The notes under the pieces are model-generated. The model did not search any database. It was not told the DNA's origin and saw only the letters and a program-made list of their open reading frames with translations. A program made the position numbers and the translations under genes. From Symsagittifera roscoffensis (Eukaryota > Xenacoelomorpha > Acoela > Convolutidae), in contig NC_087067.1 of assembly GCF_963678635.1 (NCBI RefSeq), positions 2,666,001 to 2,730,000 on the forward strand: DNA of 64,000 nucleotides, in the 5' to 3' direction. Shown piece after piece: positions 1 to 11,100 of this stretch. Every line of letters begins with the position of its first letter. Position 1 is the stretch's first letter.

Positions 1-899
1 AATCTAGTGGAAAGTAGCTGAGAGATTGTTTTTTTTTTTAAAATCAAAGATTCTCTGCTGATTGTGGAAGATTTCCTCCTTGCCGCTCAAAGGCTAGTCT
101 GTGCTCATCATCCAACAACAGGTCAATTTTCGTTAACATTTTCGTTTTTTTTCTATTGCTGAACGATTGCTGTTCCGGGGCCAAAAAACTATTAACTCAT
201 CGAACAGCTTGTGTTCAAGTGCACTCTGTCTTACAATATTCCGCCAGCAAGGCTCTGTCAGTTTTGGAAAAAATCTGGCGATTGGTGATTATAAAATTGC
301 TTCTGATACACGGTAACATTTTATTGCATTGCTGAGAAGCAAAAACATGCTGAGTGATTTTAGTATGAACAATTAGTTGCCCTGTTTTTGTTTTTTTTTC
401 TAGTTTTTATAAAAGAAAAAATTGATAATGTTCAAGCATTTGCAACAGATATAACAGTTTTCAGTTCGAATTTAATCGACTGTTGAGGTGTGTTACAGAT
501 TAGAAGCCTGTTTAGGTGGAGAAATGATCACAATTTACAGGTTCCTTTTTTAAATTAGTTTTCACACAAATTACTTTCAACATATTTTCATCATTTTTTT
601 GGATGTGGTTGATTGTTATACTATAAATTATTTAGCGCTCAAACAGGGAAGAAGTTTAATTTCATCACGCAAAGTTTTATTATACTTTTTACTTTTAATG
701 ACAAATTTTGAGTTTTTTTTAACTTTTCACATCAATTATGAAACACAGAATTATCGGCCAGTTTTTTGGCAGACCAATATTGGTTATATGTTAGAAAAAA
801 TATGAATTCAGTTGGTTTTTTAAGATCAGTTTGGCTTTCGAAACGATAGGTGAACAATAGCATTGTTATTAGAAATGATGAAAAAACGGTTTCACAAGC

Positions 900-1120
900 A
901 ATCGGAAATGAATCAGTGTCCGTTTGTTGACCTTAAGAAGGCGTTTGACTCATTAGGTCAAGATCTATAATTTCAAAGTGCAATGCCTATGTATTGAAAT
1001 TTCCACTTTTGGAATTAATTGACTCTTACCTCAATACCCGCAAGCAGTTTTTAGTAAGTAATTAAGCGAAGTCTGATTGAGAGGTATTGCTTTAGGGGTC
1101 TCGCAAGGCTCAGCTTTTTT
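900..1120 (+). pseudogene. Non-LTR retrotransposon reverse transcriptase fragment (LINE remnant)
   Basis: Plus-strand translation gives FVDLKKAFDSLGQDL followed by a stop, then LELIDSYLNTRKQFLVSN, further stops, and a degraded match to the GVPQGS-type motif ahead of the catalytic region. The order D-L-K-K-A-F-D-S, S-Y-L-x-x-R-x-Q, QGS is characteristic of LINE reverse transcriptases of the jockey/RTE type. At least four in-frame stops show it is dead. I see no endonuclease or catalytic YxDD in the vicinity. It lies inside the directly repeated segment. Confidence 0.7.
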
Positions 1121-1240
1121 CAACGATTAGCCCGGTAATGTATTTAGTTTGCTCGGCAAGGAGCGGTTGCAGTGTGAAAGAGCAGAAGCGAATTTAAGGT
1201 GAGGGGGGGGGGGGGGGGTTGCTACTATGTTAAGACTTCC

Positions 1241-1452
1241 ATTAGTGACTGACTGACCCTAGATTTTTTTTATAATTACGCCTTTGTCGCCAAAATCTTC
1301 CAACTTTTAGGGGGGAGCGCGCAAAAAATTACAACTTTTTTTGGTCAAAATTTTTCAAAAAGTGCATTAAAACGCGGTAAAATCTAACGCCCCCCATCTA
1401 CCCCCATCTACCCTTTCTCCCTCGAGAGGATCATCTTGGATCTGCCCCTGTG
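1241..1452 (-). mobile_element. Partial hAT-like MITE
   Basis: It contains the family core (a GGGGAGCGCGC box followed by A-runs and TTTGGTCAAAAT) and a terminus ending GGATCTGCCCCTG. That is the reverse complement of the CAGGGGCGGATCT terminal repeat seen at 12116 and 22727. The other end is lost. The same fragment lies in the second repeat copy at about 5145-5341. Confidence 0.5.
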
Positions 1453-1644
1453 AAAGAGTCAGCAAGCGGTCGATACCTATACCGCTTTTGCTCAAACACG
1501 TGCCACCTATTGTATCATATGGCCAATTAGCAGCCAACTTACAAACAACTCATCAACCGCCGCAGAAAAAGAGGAGCAACCGAAAAAACACCAGCTGAAG
1601 TAACAAAATCAACAACGAATAAACAGAAGAAGCTGAAAAGATGT

Positions 1645-2046
1645 ATGAACAAACCGCACATGAAATGCGTTCAAAACATTTTTTGCAACAAACTTCAAAA
1701 TTATCACTTGGAATGTACAAAAACAAGTAAAAAAGTTTTTCGGTTTATTGGTGCGTCAATTCAACATATGCGCCTGAATATTAAGCATGAGTCCCATATT
1801 GACTTTCAGGACTTTGATCCAAATTTAAAAAAAATCAATAATTATCCCAATTTGCCCTATTGTTATATTCATGTTGCTCCTTACAAACCTGTACAATTTC
1901 ATTATTGCAATTCCAAATTGAACTTCTGTTTATTCCCACCAAAAAAAAGACTGAATGCAAGTGGATGCGACAAAGTTTTCTTCGAAATTTTTTTTTTCCT
2001 TAATTTCGATCCGAGACTTTGCGGATTGCAAAAAACTACTGCGTAG
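1645..2046 (+). CDS. Open frame of unknown origin inside the repeat (doubtful gene)
   Basis: A 133-codon frame starts MNKPHMKCVQNIFCNK and reads through a stretch rich in N, K, H and C. The same frame appears in the second copy (5537-5851) but stops after 104 codons because of an indel. The two copies are nearly identical at every codon position, so conservation here reflects recent duplication rather than selection. I recognise no domain. It may be a remnant of the non-LTR element whose reverse transcriptase lies upstream. Confidence 0.2.
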   Translation: MNKPHMKCVQNIFCNKLQNYHLECTKTSKKVFRFIGASIQHMRLNIKHESHIDFQDFDPNLKKINNYPNLPYCYIHVAPYKPVQFHYCNSKLNFCLFPPKKRLNASGCDKVFFEIFFFLNFDPRLCGLQKTTA

Positions 2047-2374
2047 AAATTGTTTTTTTTGTTTTTTTCTTCGGTTTTTCTTCAGGTTAATTACCATATA
2101 TAAAACTAAAACAAAACAAAAAATCTGATTTAAAACTTTTAAAACACTCAATTCAATCTCTGTAAACTACCAAGAACACATTTGAATTTGAGACTGCAAA
2201 AAAAAGTTCTGGAAAAAAAACACTGGAAAAAAATAAAGCTGACAAATCTGGTGTCAGAATTCATGCCGTAAAGAACATTTTAGTTTTCCCGAACGATTAG
2301 GAAAATCATTTTGGCAGTTGTGATTTTTTTTTGTAGTTTTTTTTGGTTGTTTTTTTTCTTCTTTTTTGTTACTT

Positions 2375-2780
2375 TTGCATACAGTCGACCACCTCACTAC
2401 CACAAAATTCCCAGCTTTGGTATTTTTTTACGATTTCCATTTTCGGCCGACCGATCTTAGATTTTTGTAAAAGCTCCTTCGGCGAAATATATACTTTTTA
2501 CTTCTCGTTTTTAAAAACATTCTCGTTTTGATCTCGATTTTAATAATGTTCTCGTTTTGTTCTCGTTTTAATAATGTTCTCTTTTTGTTCTCGTTTTTTT
2601 TTAGTTCTCGTTTTTATTATCAAAAAAAAACTAGTTTTGATGCGGAGCGCGCGCCGAAAAAAAGGATCTTTTTGGTCAAAACTTTCCAAAACTTGCCCAA
2701 AAACGGCTCTATGGCCTGTTTTCACAAAAATTTTGTCTTCAAGTGCACAAATCTTTGTCAATTAGGGTCTCTATGCTGTT
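2375..2780. mobile_element. Degraded hAT-like MITE with TTCTCGTTTT minisatellite inserted
   Basis: The sequence TTTTCGGCCGACCGATCTTAG, a CTCCTTCGGCG box and GAGCGCGCGCCGAAAAAAAG match the internal blocks of the element at 22727, in the same order. A minisatellite of TTCTCGTTTTGT/TTTTAATAATG units (about 2515-2600) separates the blocks. A parallel copy lies at about 6095-6490. Confidence 0.5.
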
Positions 2781-2861
2781 TTTAAACCCACCAGAGAGAG
2801 TCTATGTATCTTGAATTACATAACATCATTTCAAAAGTAGATCTTGATAGAACCGGAAACT

Positions 2862-4020
2862 AAAGCATCTAAAATTCCGATCTATACTCTATTCCAATTT
2901 CGACCTTCTAGCTATCAGGGGAACGTAATTTGCTTATTAGGGGTCGAAATGTGCCAAAATTGGAGATTCGAACTATTTTGGACTTCACTGTTTGCTTACT
3001 TTTCTACTTATCCTATTGACTAAACAATCTTCATAGTACGCGCTTCCCATTAGCTTTACAATGATGCATGCATTTACCAAGGTAAAGCTCTAAAACGCAA
3101 TTTGAGTTAGGCGAAAAAAAGGTTAGGATCAGCGATCCTACAGTTTTATCTCGAGTTTTATTTTTTCCTGGAGTTGTTTTGTTTCTTGATATAAACGATG
3201 CCTTTAAGTTTGGTAGTCTGCTTTTCGGCGTGTCCGCTCAGAAAATGTGGCGATCGAGGCAACAGATCTTCTATTTTTTGGCGTTTTGTCAAAATGCTGT
3301 CTAATCAAAGCATTCACAGTGTTGCAACCTCCTGATGTTTAAATCACTTTAAACTCGAGCCCTATCAGTCAAAAATCCACTTGGTAGATCTGGCTGATAC
3401 TGTTTTCGGCTGTTGGATGGGTTGCATCCTAGTAGGAAGTATTTCAACCGAGTCACCGCAAAAACTACTTTTGGACCTTCTGATCAATATCGAAGTAAAC
3501 ATGTTTCGCTGAAATTTAGAGAACTCGATGTTTTTTTTCGTGGGAAAATGTCACCAAACGATTGTTCTGAAATATCTAGTATTATTGTCTTTTCTCCTGA
3601 TCAGTTTGTAAGGTTTTACAGCTGGCTTTTGAGTAAAATCACGATGTTTTTTGAAACCATTTAATGTGTTCATCAGCTAACTGAAAATTTTGGGTCCATC
3701 AATGAGCGAAAAATTTTTTTTGAGGCAAAGATCTGTTGCTTTGACATCCAAAAAATCCTCGAAATAAATAAAAAAGTTTCTAACTTGTGCAATCATCCAA
3801 TTACTAAACTTGAATCCAGCAGTTGAAACTAATCAGCGTAAAAATAACAATTTTTGTGATTCTTATTGAGCTCGACTTTGCTGCACCGAAGATCGTCTAG
3901 GAAGATAGTCAAGCGTTTGACTCTTTCCTAAGAAATCTTCAAGCATTTTGTGAAAGAGATATTCGTGTATCTTGGACTATTACGCCTAAATAACAGGTGT
4001 TTTATGGATCTATAAAGTCC
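2862..4020. other. Spacer between the two repeat copies; no gene seen
   Basis: This is unique AT-rich sequence. One 83-codon frame (3413-3664, plus) begins at a TTG codon and matches no family I recognise. I consider it chance. Confidence 0.4.
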
Positions 4021-6576
4021 AATCTAGTGGAAAGTAGCTGAGAGATTGTTTTTTTTAAATCAAAGATTCTCTGCTGATTGTGGAAGATTTCCTCCTTGCC
4101 GCTCAAAGGGTAGTCTGTGCTCATCATCCAACAACAGGTCAATTTTCGTTAAAGTTTTCGTTTTTTTTTTCTATTGCTGAACTATTGCTGTTCCGGGGCC
4201 AAAAAAACTATTAACTCATCAAACAGCTTTGATTTAAGTGCACTCTGTCTTACAATATTCCGCCAGCAAGGCTCTGTCAGTTTTGAAAAAGATCTGGCGA
4301 TTGGTGATTATAAATTTGCTTCTGAGACACGATAACATTTTATTGCCTTGTTGAGAAGCAAAAACATGCTGAAATAATTTAGTATGAACAATTAGTTCCC
4401 CTGTTTTTTTTTCTAGTATTTATAAAAGAAAAAATTGATTACATTCAAGCATTTTCAACAGATATAACAGCTTTCAGTTCAAATTTAATCGACTGTTGAG
4501 GTGTGTTACAGATTAGAAGCCTGTTTAGGTGGAAAAATGATAACAAATTTACAGGTTCCTTTTTTAAATTAGTTTTCACACAAATCACTTTCAACATATT
4601 TTCATCATTTTTTTGGATGTGGTTGATTGTTATACTATAAACTATTTAGCGCTCAAACAGGGAAGAAGTTTAATTTCATCACGCAAAGTTTTATTATACT
4701 TTTTACTTTTAATGACAAATTTTGAGTTTTTTTTAACTTTTCACATCAATTATGAAACACAGAATTATCGGCCAGTTTTTTGGCAGACCAATATTGGTTA
4801 TGTTAGAAAAAATCTGGATTCAGTTTGTTTTTTAAGATCAGTTTGGCTTTCGAAACGATAGGTGAACAATAGCATTGTTATTAGAAATGATGAAAAAACG
4901 GTTTCACAAGCAATCGGAAATGAATCAGTGTCCGTTTGTTGACCTTAAGAAGACGTTTGACTCATTAGGTCAAGATCTATTAATTTCAAAGTGCAATGCG
5001 GTGAATTGAAATTTCCACTGTTGGAATTAATTGACTCTTACCTCAATACCCGCAAGCAGTTTTTAGTAAGTAATTAAGCGAAGTCTGATTGAGAGGTATT
5101 GCTTTAGGGGGTTGCTACTATGTTAAGACCTCCATTAGTGACTGGCTGACCCTAGATTTTTTTATAATTACGCCTTTGTCGCCAAAATCTTCCAACTTTT
5201 AGGGGGGAGCGCGCAAAAAAATTACAACTTTTTTTGGTCAAAATGTTTCAAAAAGTGCATTAAAACGCGGTAAAATCTAACGCCCCCATCTACCCCCATC
5301 TACCCTTTCTCCCTCGAGAGGATCATCTTGGATCTGCCCCTGTGAAAGAGTCAGCAAGCGGTCGATACCTATACCGCTTTTGCTCAAACACGTGCCACCT
5401 ATTGTATCATATGGCCAATTAGCAGCCAACTTACAAACAACTCATCAACCGCCGCAGAAAAAGAGGAGCAACCGAAAAAACACCAGCTGAAGTAACAAAA
5501 TCAACAACGAATAAACAGAAGAAGCTGAAAAGATGTATGAACAAACCGCACATGAAATGCGTTCAAAACATTTTTTGCAACAAACTTCAAAATTATCACT
5601 TGGAATGTACAAAAACAAGTACTAAAGTTTTTCGGTTTATTGGTGCGTCAATTCAACATATGCGCCTGAATATTAAGCATGAGTCCCATATTGACTTTCA
5701 GGACTTTGATCCAAATTTAAAAAAAATCAATAATTATCCCAATTTGCCCTATTGTTATATTCATGTTGCTCCTTACAAACCTGTACAATTTAATTATTGC
5801 AATTCCAAATTGAAGTTCTGTTTATTCGCACCAAAAAAAAAGACTAAGTGAATGCAAGTGGATGCGGCAAAGTTTTCTTCGAAATTTCTTTTTCCTTATT
5901 TTCGATCCGAGAATTTGCGGATTGCAAAAAACGACTGCGTAGAAATTGTTTTTTTTTCTTCGGTTTTTCTTCAGGTTAATTACCATATTAAAAATCATTT
6001 TGGCAGTATCGAAGGATTAGGAAAATCATTTTGGCAGTATTGATTTTTTATAGTTTTTTTTGGTTGTTTTTTTCCTTTTTTTTGTTACTTTTGCATATAG
6101 TCGACCGCCTCACTACCACAAAATTCCCAGTTTTTGTACTTTTTTAAGATATCCATTTTCGGCCGACCGATCTAAGGTTTTTCTAAAAGCTACTTCCGCG
6201 AAATATATACTTTTTACTTTTCGTTTTTAAAAACATTCTCGTTTTGTTCTCGATTTTAATAATGTTCTCGTTTTGTTCTCGTTTTAATAATGTTCTCCTT
6301 TTGTTCTCGTTTTTTTTTTAATTCTCGTTTTTTTTAATAAAAAAAACTAGTTTTGATGGGGAGCGCGCGCCGAAAAAAGCATCTTTTTGGTCAAAACTTT
6401 CCAAAACTTGCCCAAAAACGGCTCTATGGCCTGTTTTCACAAAAATTTTGTCTTCAAGCGCACAAATCTTTGTCAATTAGGGTCTCTATGCTGTTTTTAA
6501 ACCCACCAGAGAGAGTCTATGTATCTTGAATTACATAACATCATTTCAAAAGTAGATCTTGATAGAACCGGAAACT
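4021..6576. repeat. Copy 2 of the directly repeated segment
   Basis: It begins with the same AATCTAGTGGAAAGTAGC as position 1 and ends at GATAGAACCGGAAACT, the same point as 2861. The reverse-transcriptase remnant here (about 4920-5105) has KKTFDS for KKAFDS and is truncated by a deletion after SYLNTRKQF. The remaining order of blocks is as in copy 1. Confidence 0.85.
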
Positions 6577-6792
6577 TGCTTTTCTAAATGCTGCTGTATT
6601 GATGCTCATGCAAAAATGATTTGATCTGTGACCTCAATCCGGGCCACGATCGCAATAGTGCCTCGCCAGAAAAAAAAAGAAAAAATCTGCAATTCAAAAA
6701 TTAATCAAACTACAAAATTAAAATATGGAGATACAAAATAGCTCAAGTTTGCTTAAGCATTGGAACAGTATAGGTACCTATTGACCAACTTG

Positions 6793-8108
6793 TCAATTGA
6801 AATTAGTTTTAACTAGAAATTGTTGGAAGAAGATGAAAGGCTCATTTGTTCTCGGTTTTCTGAAAGCTATCAAAACCTTCTGGCAGTTGAATTTTCTGGT
6901 GATTTGCGATAAGCGTCTCTCCGTTGAAATTCTGAAGGTTATTTTGCCCATTACAGCATAATCGTTCACGCGCACTTTCGTTCTAATGTCTGCTGTTTCT
7001 AGTCCGTCCTCTGAAACGGTGTCGGAAAGAGTCGTGATAGAGTCATTTTTCTTATGTGTCAGTAGCGTCACGTTAGGTACAAGCGACTGTTTTTTGAGGT
7101 CATCATTTTTTGTAACACTATCGAAGCCTCCGTGATTATAAGACGAAGAATTGTAGACCAAATAAATCAAAATTTGGTACTCAAGTTCTTTTCGAGGTAT
7201 TCTGTAAAAGGAAATATCCCGATTCCCGTCATTCATTTCCTTCATGTTGGACACCTGCCAATATTTTCTGGGAGCATCTGTCAGTCTTGGGAATGCTAGA
7301 GATTGTTGGTGAGGGGACAAAGACAGCGACACAGACGTGTTACCGCCTGGAACTTTGTGACTCAGCCGGATTTCAATTCTCCCGTCGTGTAAGCACGATT
7401 CCGATGATTCAACTTTAGCAGATTCAGGTGGAGAAAAATGTGACGTAATCTTTACAGGACATAGTAGCCGAGGAAGACTGATGAATTTATACTTGCGTAA
7501 GGTAAACGTGGACACCAACTGGTCACGTGATCTTATTTCTACATTAACCGGTAAAGGGGTCGTGAAATGGGTTTGAGTCAGCACCAGGAACCTCATGGGG
7601 TTTTCAGTTGAGGGGGAGGGGACGGCGAATGAACTTGATGAGGAGTTGGAGTTTGTTGTTGTTGTTATTGCGGTTGTTGTTGTTGTTGTTGCTGCTGCTG
7701 TTTTTGTTGTGGCAATGAGACTTGGAATGGATGAGTAATGTGTGAGGTGGGGTTGCGGCAGTGACACACTCCAAAGATGCAGCTCCTCGGGAGCCGTTAG
7801 GATCCTGGTTTCCGATGATGCAATAGCACTGTGAATTGTAGTGACCGGATATTGCAGCGTATTCCACTGAGACTGACTCATAATATCAGTCTGTGACAGA
7901 TCCAGCGCGAACAACACCAGCTGGTAATCTCGATCATTCAGTAGCACCTGGTCAACAAATTGCCCCCTCGGATCTCGCGAGCAACTCACGTTGTACACAG
8001 TGCTTGACCTATATAACTCCACCCACGCTTGTCTGGGATGAGTCACTGCCACTTCCGTAATAGAAAAGGTCATGACCTCATTTGAACTTGACCCTTTTTC
8101 AGTTTGAC
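6793..8108 (-). CDS. Large 3' exon of the NDNF-like gene
   Basis: A continuous minus-strand frame of up to 478 codons is exceptional in this AT-rich window and ends at TAG/TAA-dense sequence. It contains a fibronectin-III-like C-terminal half (YNVSCSRDPRG...NDRDYQLVLFALD), a T/N/S homopolymer region from ACA/AAC repeats at about 7640-7710 (an O-glycosylation-type linker), then two further strand-rich regions with cysteines. For the exon start, an acceptor at 8109 (TGTTAG|GTC) fits exon 4 in phase. A stronger pyrimidine-rich acceptor at 8177 (TTTTTTGCTTTAAG|G) would need a preceding phase-2 exon. The frame could also splice onward at CTGCCAGAAG|GTTTTG near 6890 rather than end at 6793. Confidence 0.7.
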
Positions 8109-11100
8109 CTAACATTGAGCTCAACTGCGAGGCGACTGCATGTCTTTGTGCGAATAAGTAGCTTCGGACACCACACCTTAAAGCAAAAAAGATATTGATG
8201 CTCACAAGAGTCATTTTCCCGTAAAACACTCGAGTATGCCTAGCTGTTCAAAAACAACCACAGGTCATTTTTCAAAAACAACCGAAGTTTCAGTTTTCAA
8301 GCGATGAAAGGAAAATATATATATTTTTTCAAATTTGTTCCGTTTTCTCTACATTTACAAAAAATTCACTTTAGTAATTTTGAAATATGATGGATGAAAT
8401 TGTTTTCCAGATTGAAATTGGATGAAAAACCGTAAAAAAATTGTTTTTACGACGTGGTTTGTCCATTTAGCCAGTGGGCGTCAGAGGTATTTTCTAGTGC
8501 AAAAAGTCCCCGTATACATCAGAAACAGTTTGAAAATTGGATTTGAAAGTATTCGATGGAAAATTGAGGAACTGAACTAGGCCCTAATTTAGGTTTCTTT
8601 TCACCTGGAAAAATCAAAACTTTCTTACACTCTAATATAGAAGTTGATTGAAAATTCAATAATTTGTTAGTAAAATGCCAAAATCTTAGTCAAACTTTAT
8701 TTGATAGCTGAAAATTTTTTGTATTCTTAATAAGACTAAATCTATATGCGGGCCTAGCTGAGATCGTTAGCTTTCCAACGAATACTTTTATTTCAAAGTT
8801 TCAAATTGCTTCTGATGTTCATTCACGGGGACTTTTTGGCTCTAAAAACACCTCGCCCTTTGGTTAAATAGACAAACCACGCTTTAAAACAATTTTACGG
8901 TTTTCTATCCAGCTATTGTCTTGAAAAGACTACCGACAAGTTTCAATGAATGGTTTCAACTGCGAGTAGTTGTAGAGAAGAAGGCAGAAACGTGAAAAAA
9001 AATTTAAAATTTTCGATCTTTTCATCGCTCGCGTGACTGTAATTCTCTAAAGGGGCAGACATTTTTTCCTAGTACAATGGAGGGGATAGCTTAATACATT
9101 CAAATATTTTGTACAGCTGACTCATATCATTTTGACTCAGAGTTTTTTTAAAGCTAACCATCCAGAGGCCCAACCCGAAGGTTATTTATTTAAGGTTAAC
9201 TAAGCTACGGTTATCTTACAATAGCTGACCTTGTAAATTTCAGCGCACGTGCGATTTGAACCCGCAATCATAAGGTTGCTGGGCACAATATCACTACCGA
9301 TGCACCACAAAGTCATTTTTACTTCATATCACAATAACAAGAAATCAACAATGCTAACTGATCGAAACCCTGGTTGGGTAGTTGCGCGAATACGGCGCAG
9401 AAGGCAATTGATGATTCATTGGTGAACGATTGCTTCTCCCCTGCTAGTCCAGAAAATCCTTGCTCTGACGTGGGCCAACTATATTGTAACTAAAACAAGG
9501 TTAGCCGGTAACTGTGCAAGTAGCACAGAATGTTTCTACCATAGTCTTGAAAAAATTTAAAAAATAAGTTTTTTGTCTTAACTAAAATGGAATTCAGATC
9601 GCTTTTTTCCTGCGTGGTGTGATAAAAAGTCAGAATGAAAAACTGGAACTTACGAAAATTCGACAGCCATAGTAAATTAGACAAAAGTTGTAGAAAATGA
9701 CTGAGAAACAAAAAATATTTAAAAAAAATTCAAAACCAAGAAATTTTTTGAATTTTGAAGTTTTTAATTTCCATATTAATTAAACATTCAGGGCCAAAAC
9801 TAAGCAAAATAAGCTATTGTAGGCCTGCTTGGTCGCATTATTCGCTCAATGTTAGACTAAAAAGTTTAAACGACTGAAAGGGTTTTCATATGATATATCC
9901 CACGACCAATTCCCAAAATTATTTGTGAATTCTGATTTTGCAACGAATACAACCAGAGAAAGAAAAAAACTAAAACATCTCCAAAGGCACACTTCCTCCC
10001 AATTTTTCATTGTTGAGGATTTACGATAGATCTATGATAGATTTAACTAAAGGAAAAAAGGAGTATAAGAAAAACTGTAGACAATTTTTTATAAGAAAGA
10101 TAATAATAATGGTTGAAAATTCAAGCCAAAAACAGCTCAAAAAATTGTCATTTTTAAAGATCCTGATGAATTGTTTGCTTTTCAGTTTTGTTTTTCAAAC
10201 TATGACTTATAAAAATTCGTTCGAATTTGATATTTTTTTTTTGCGACTTGACTTGATAATTTGTGTATTTGAAATTTAGAGGTTGAAATTAATTAAGGTT
10301 TTTGATCAAGATATTTTAGTTTCCTTGAGTCTTTCACACTTTTCCATCCATTCAATAATTTTATTTTGCAAAAAATCGGACATTATACAGGACTTCCATA
10401 TAGCGAATTTGATGTTTTCCGAAAATTTATTGAATCAAAGTTCAAATTAATTTTAAACAAATAGTACTGAATGCTCTGATTAGCATTATTTTTCAAGTAA
10501 GTGTCGTTGTAGTGCGTGTTGTGGTTAGAGATTTATACAAACGCGTAAATAGTTAATGAATTCGGCATTATTGACAACAATTGCTTTCAAAAAAATAAGT
10601 AACAAACAAAAAATGGAAGAATATATTCTATGAAAAAAAGAATAACAAACAAAAAATATATATGAAAAAAAAAACAAAAAAAAAATAAATAAGTAAACAA
10701 ATTAAAAAATGATGCTTCAAAAACTAGTTTTCCTGGTGTTCAATTGAGCATTTGACCACCTAAGTTATTGAACTAAAATTGGTCGATTAAATGCGAATTA
10801 TCAAATTTTTCAAACCGGTTTTTTTTTTCTCAGCACAGAAAAAATTTTTATCGCGACCGAATCACGGCTTTGATAGATTACATCGTTCAAAATTTACGCA
10901 GGAATTTTTTTGTTGATTTTTGAAAAATTTTTTGAACAAAAGCTAAACGGATGAAGAATGGATCTTCGAGTTATCATTTTCACGACTTGAACTAAATACG
11001 AAAGTAAACCTGAGACGATCGTTCTGATCTGGTCGGTCTGTAAGTCGGGGCTTCCAGTTTGTTCTGCTGAATCAAACTAGACGGAAGTCCATGAGTGAAA

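Larger units (their letters stand above)
1..2861. repeat. Copy 1 of a ~2.6-2.9 kb directly repeated segment
   Basis: The sequence from the window start to about 2861 recurs at 4021-6576 in the same orientation, nearly identical apart from indels. The largest difference is at about 1105-1240, where copy 1 has a G-run and extra sequence that copy 2 lacks. The segment holds decayed reverse-transcriptase sequence (about 900-1120), pieces of hAT-like MITEs and a TTCTCGTTTT-rich minisatellite (about 2515-2600). The left boundary cannot be fixed because the window begins inside or at it. It could be a tandem duplication with a 4.02 kb period or two insertions of one dispersed element. Confidence 0.85.

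Noticed and set aside
599-805. 68-codon frame conserved in both copies of the direct repeat (also 4613-4861)
   Set aside because: The copies are near-identical at all positions, so conservation shows recent duplication, not selection; starts at a TTG codon and is hydrophobic AT-driven sequence.
7604-7867. Minus frame rich in N and S (87 codons)
   Set aside because: Shadow of the T/N/S repeat in the large exon of the NDNF-like gene, read in another frame.
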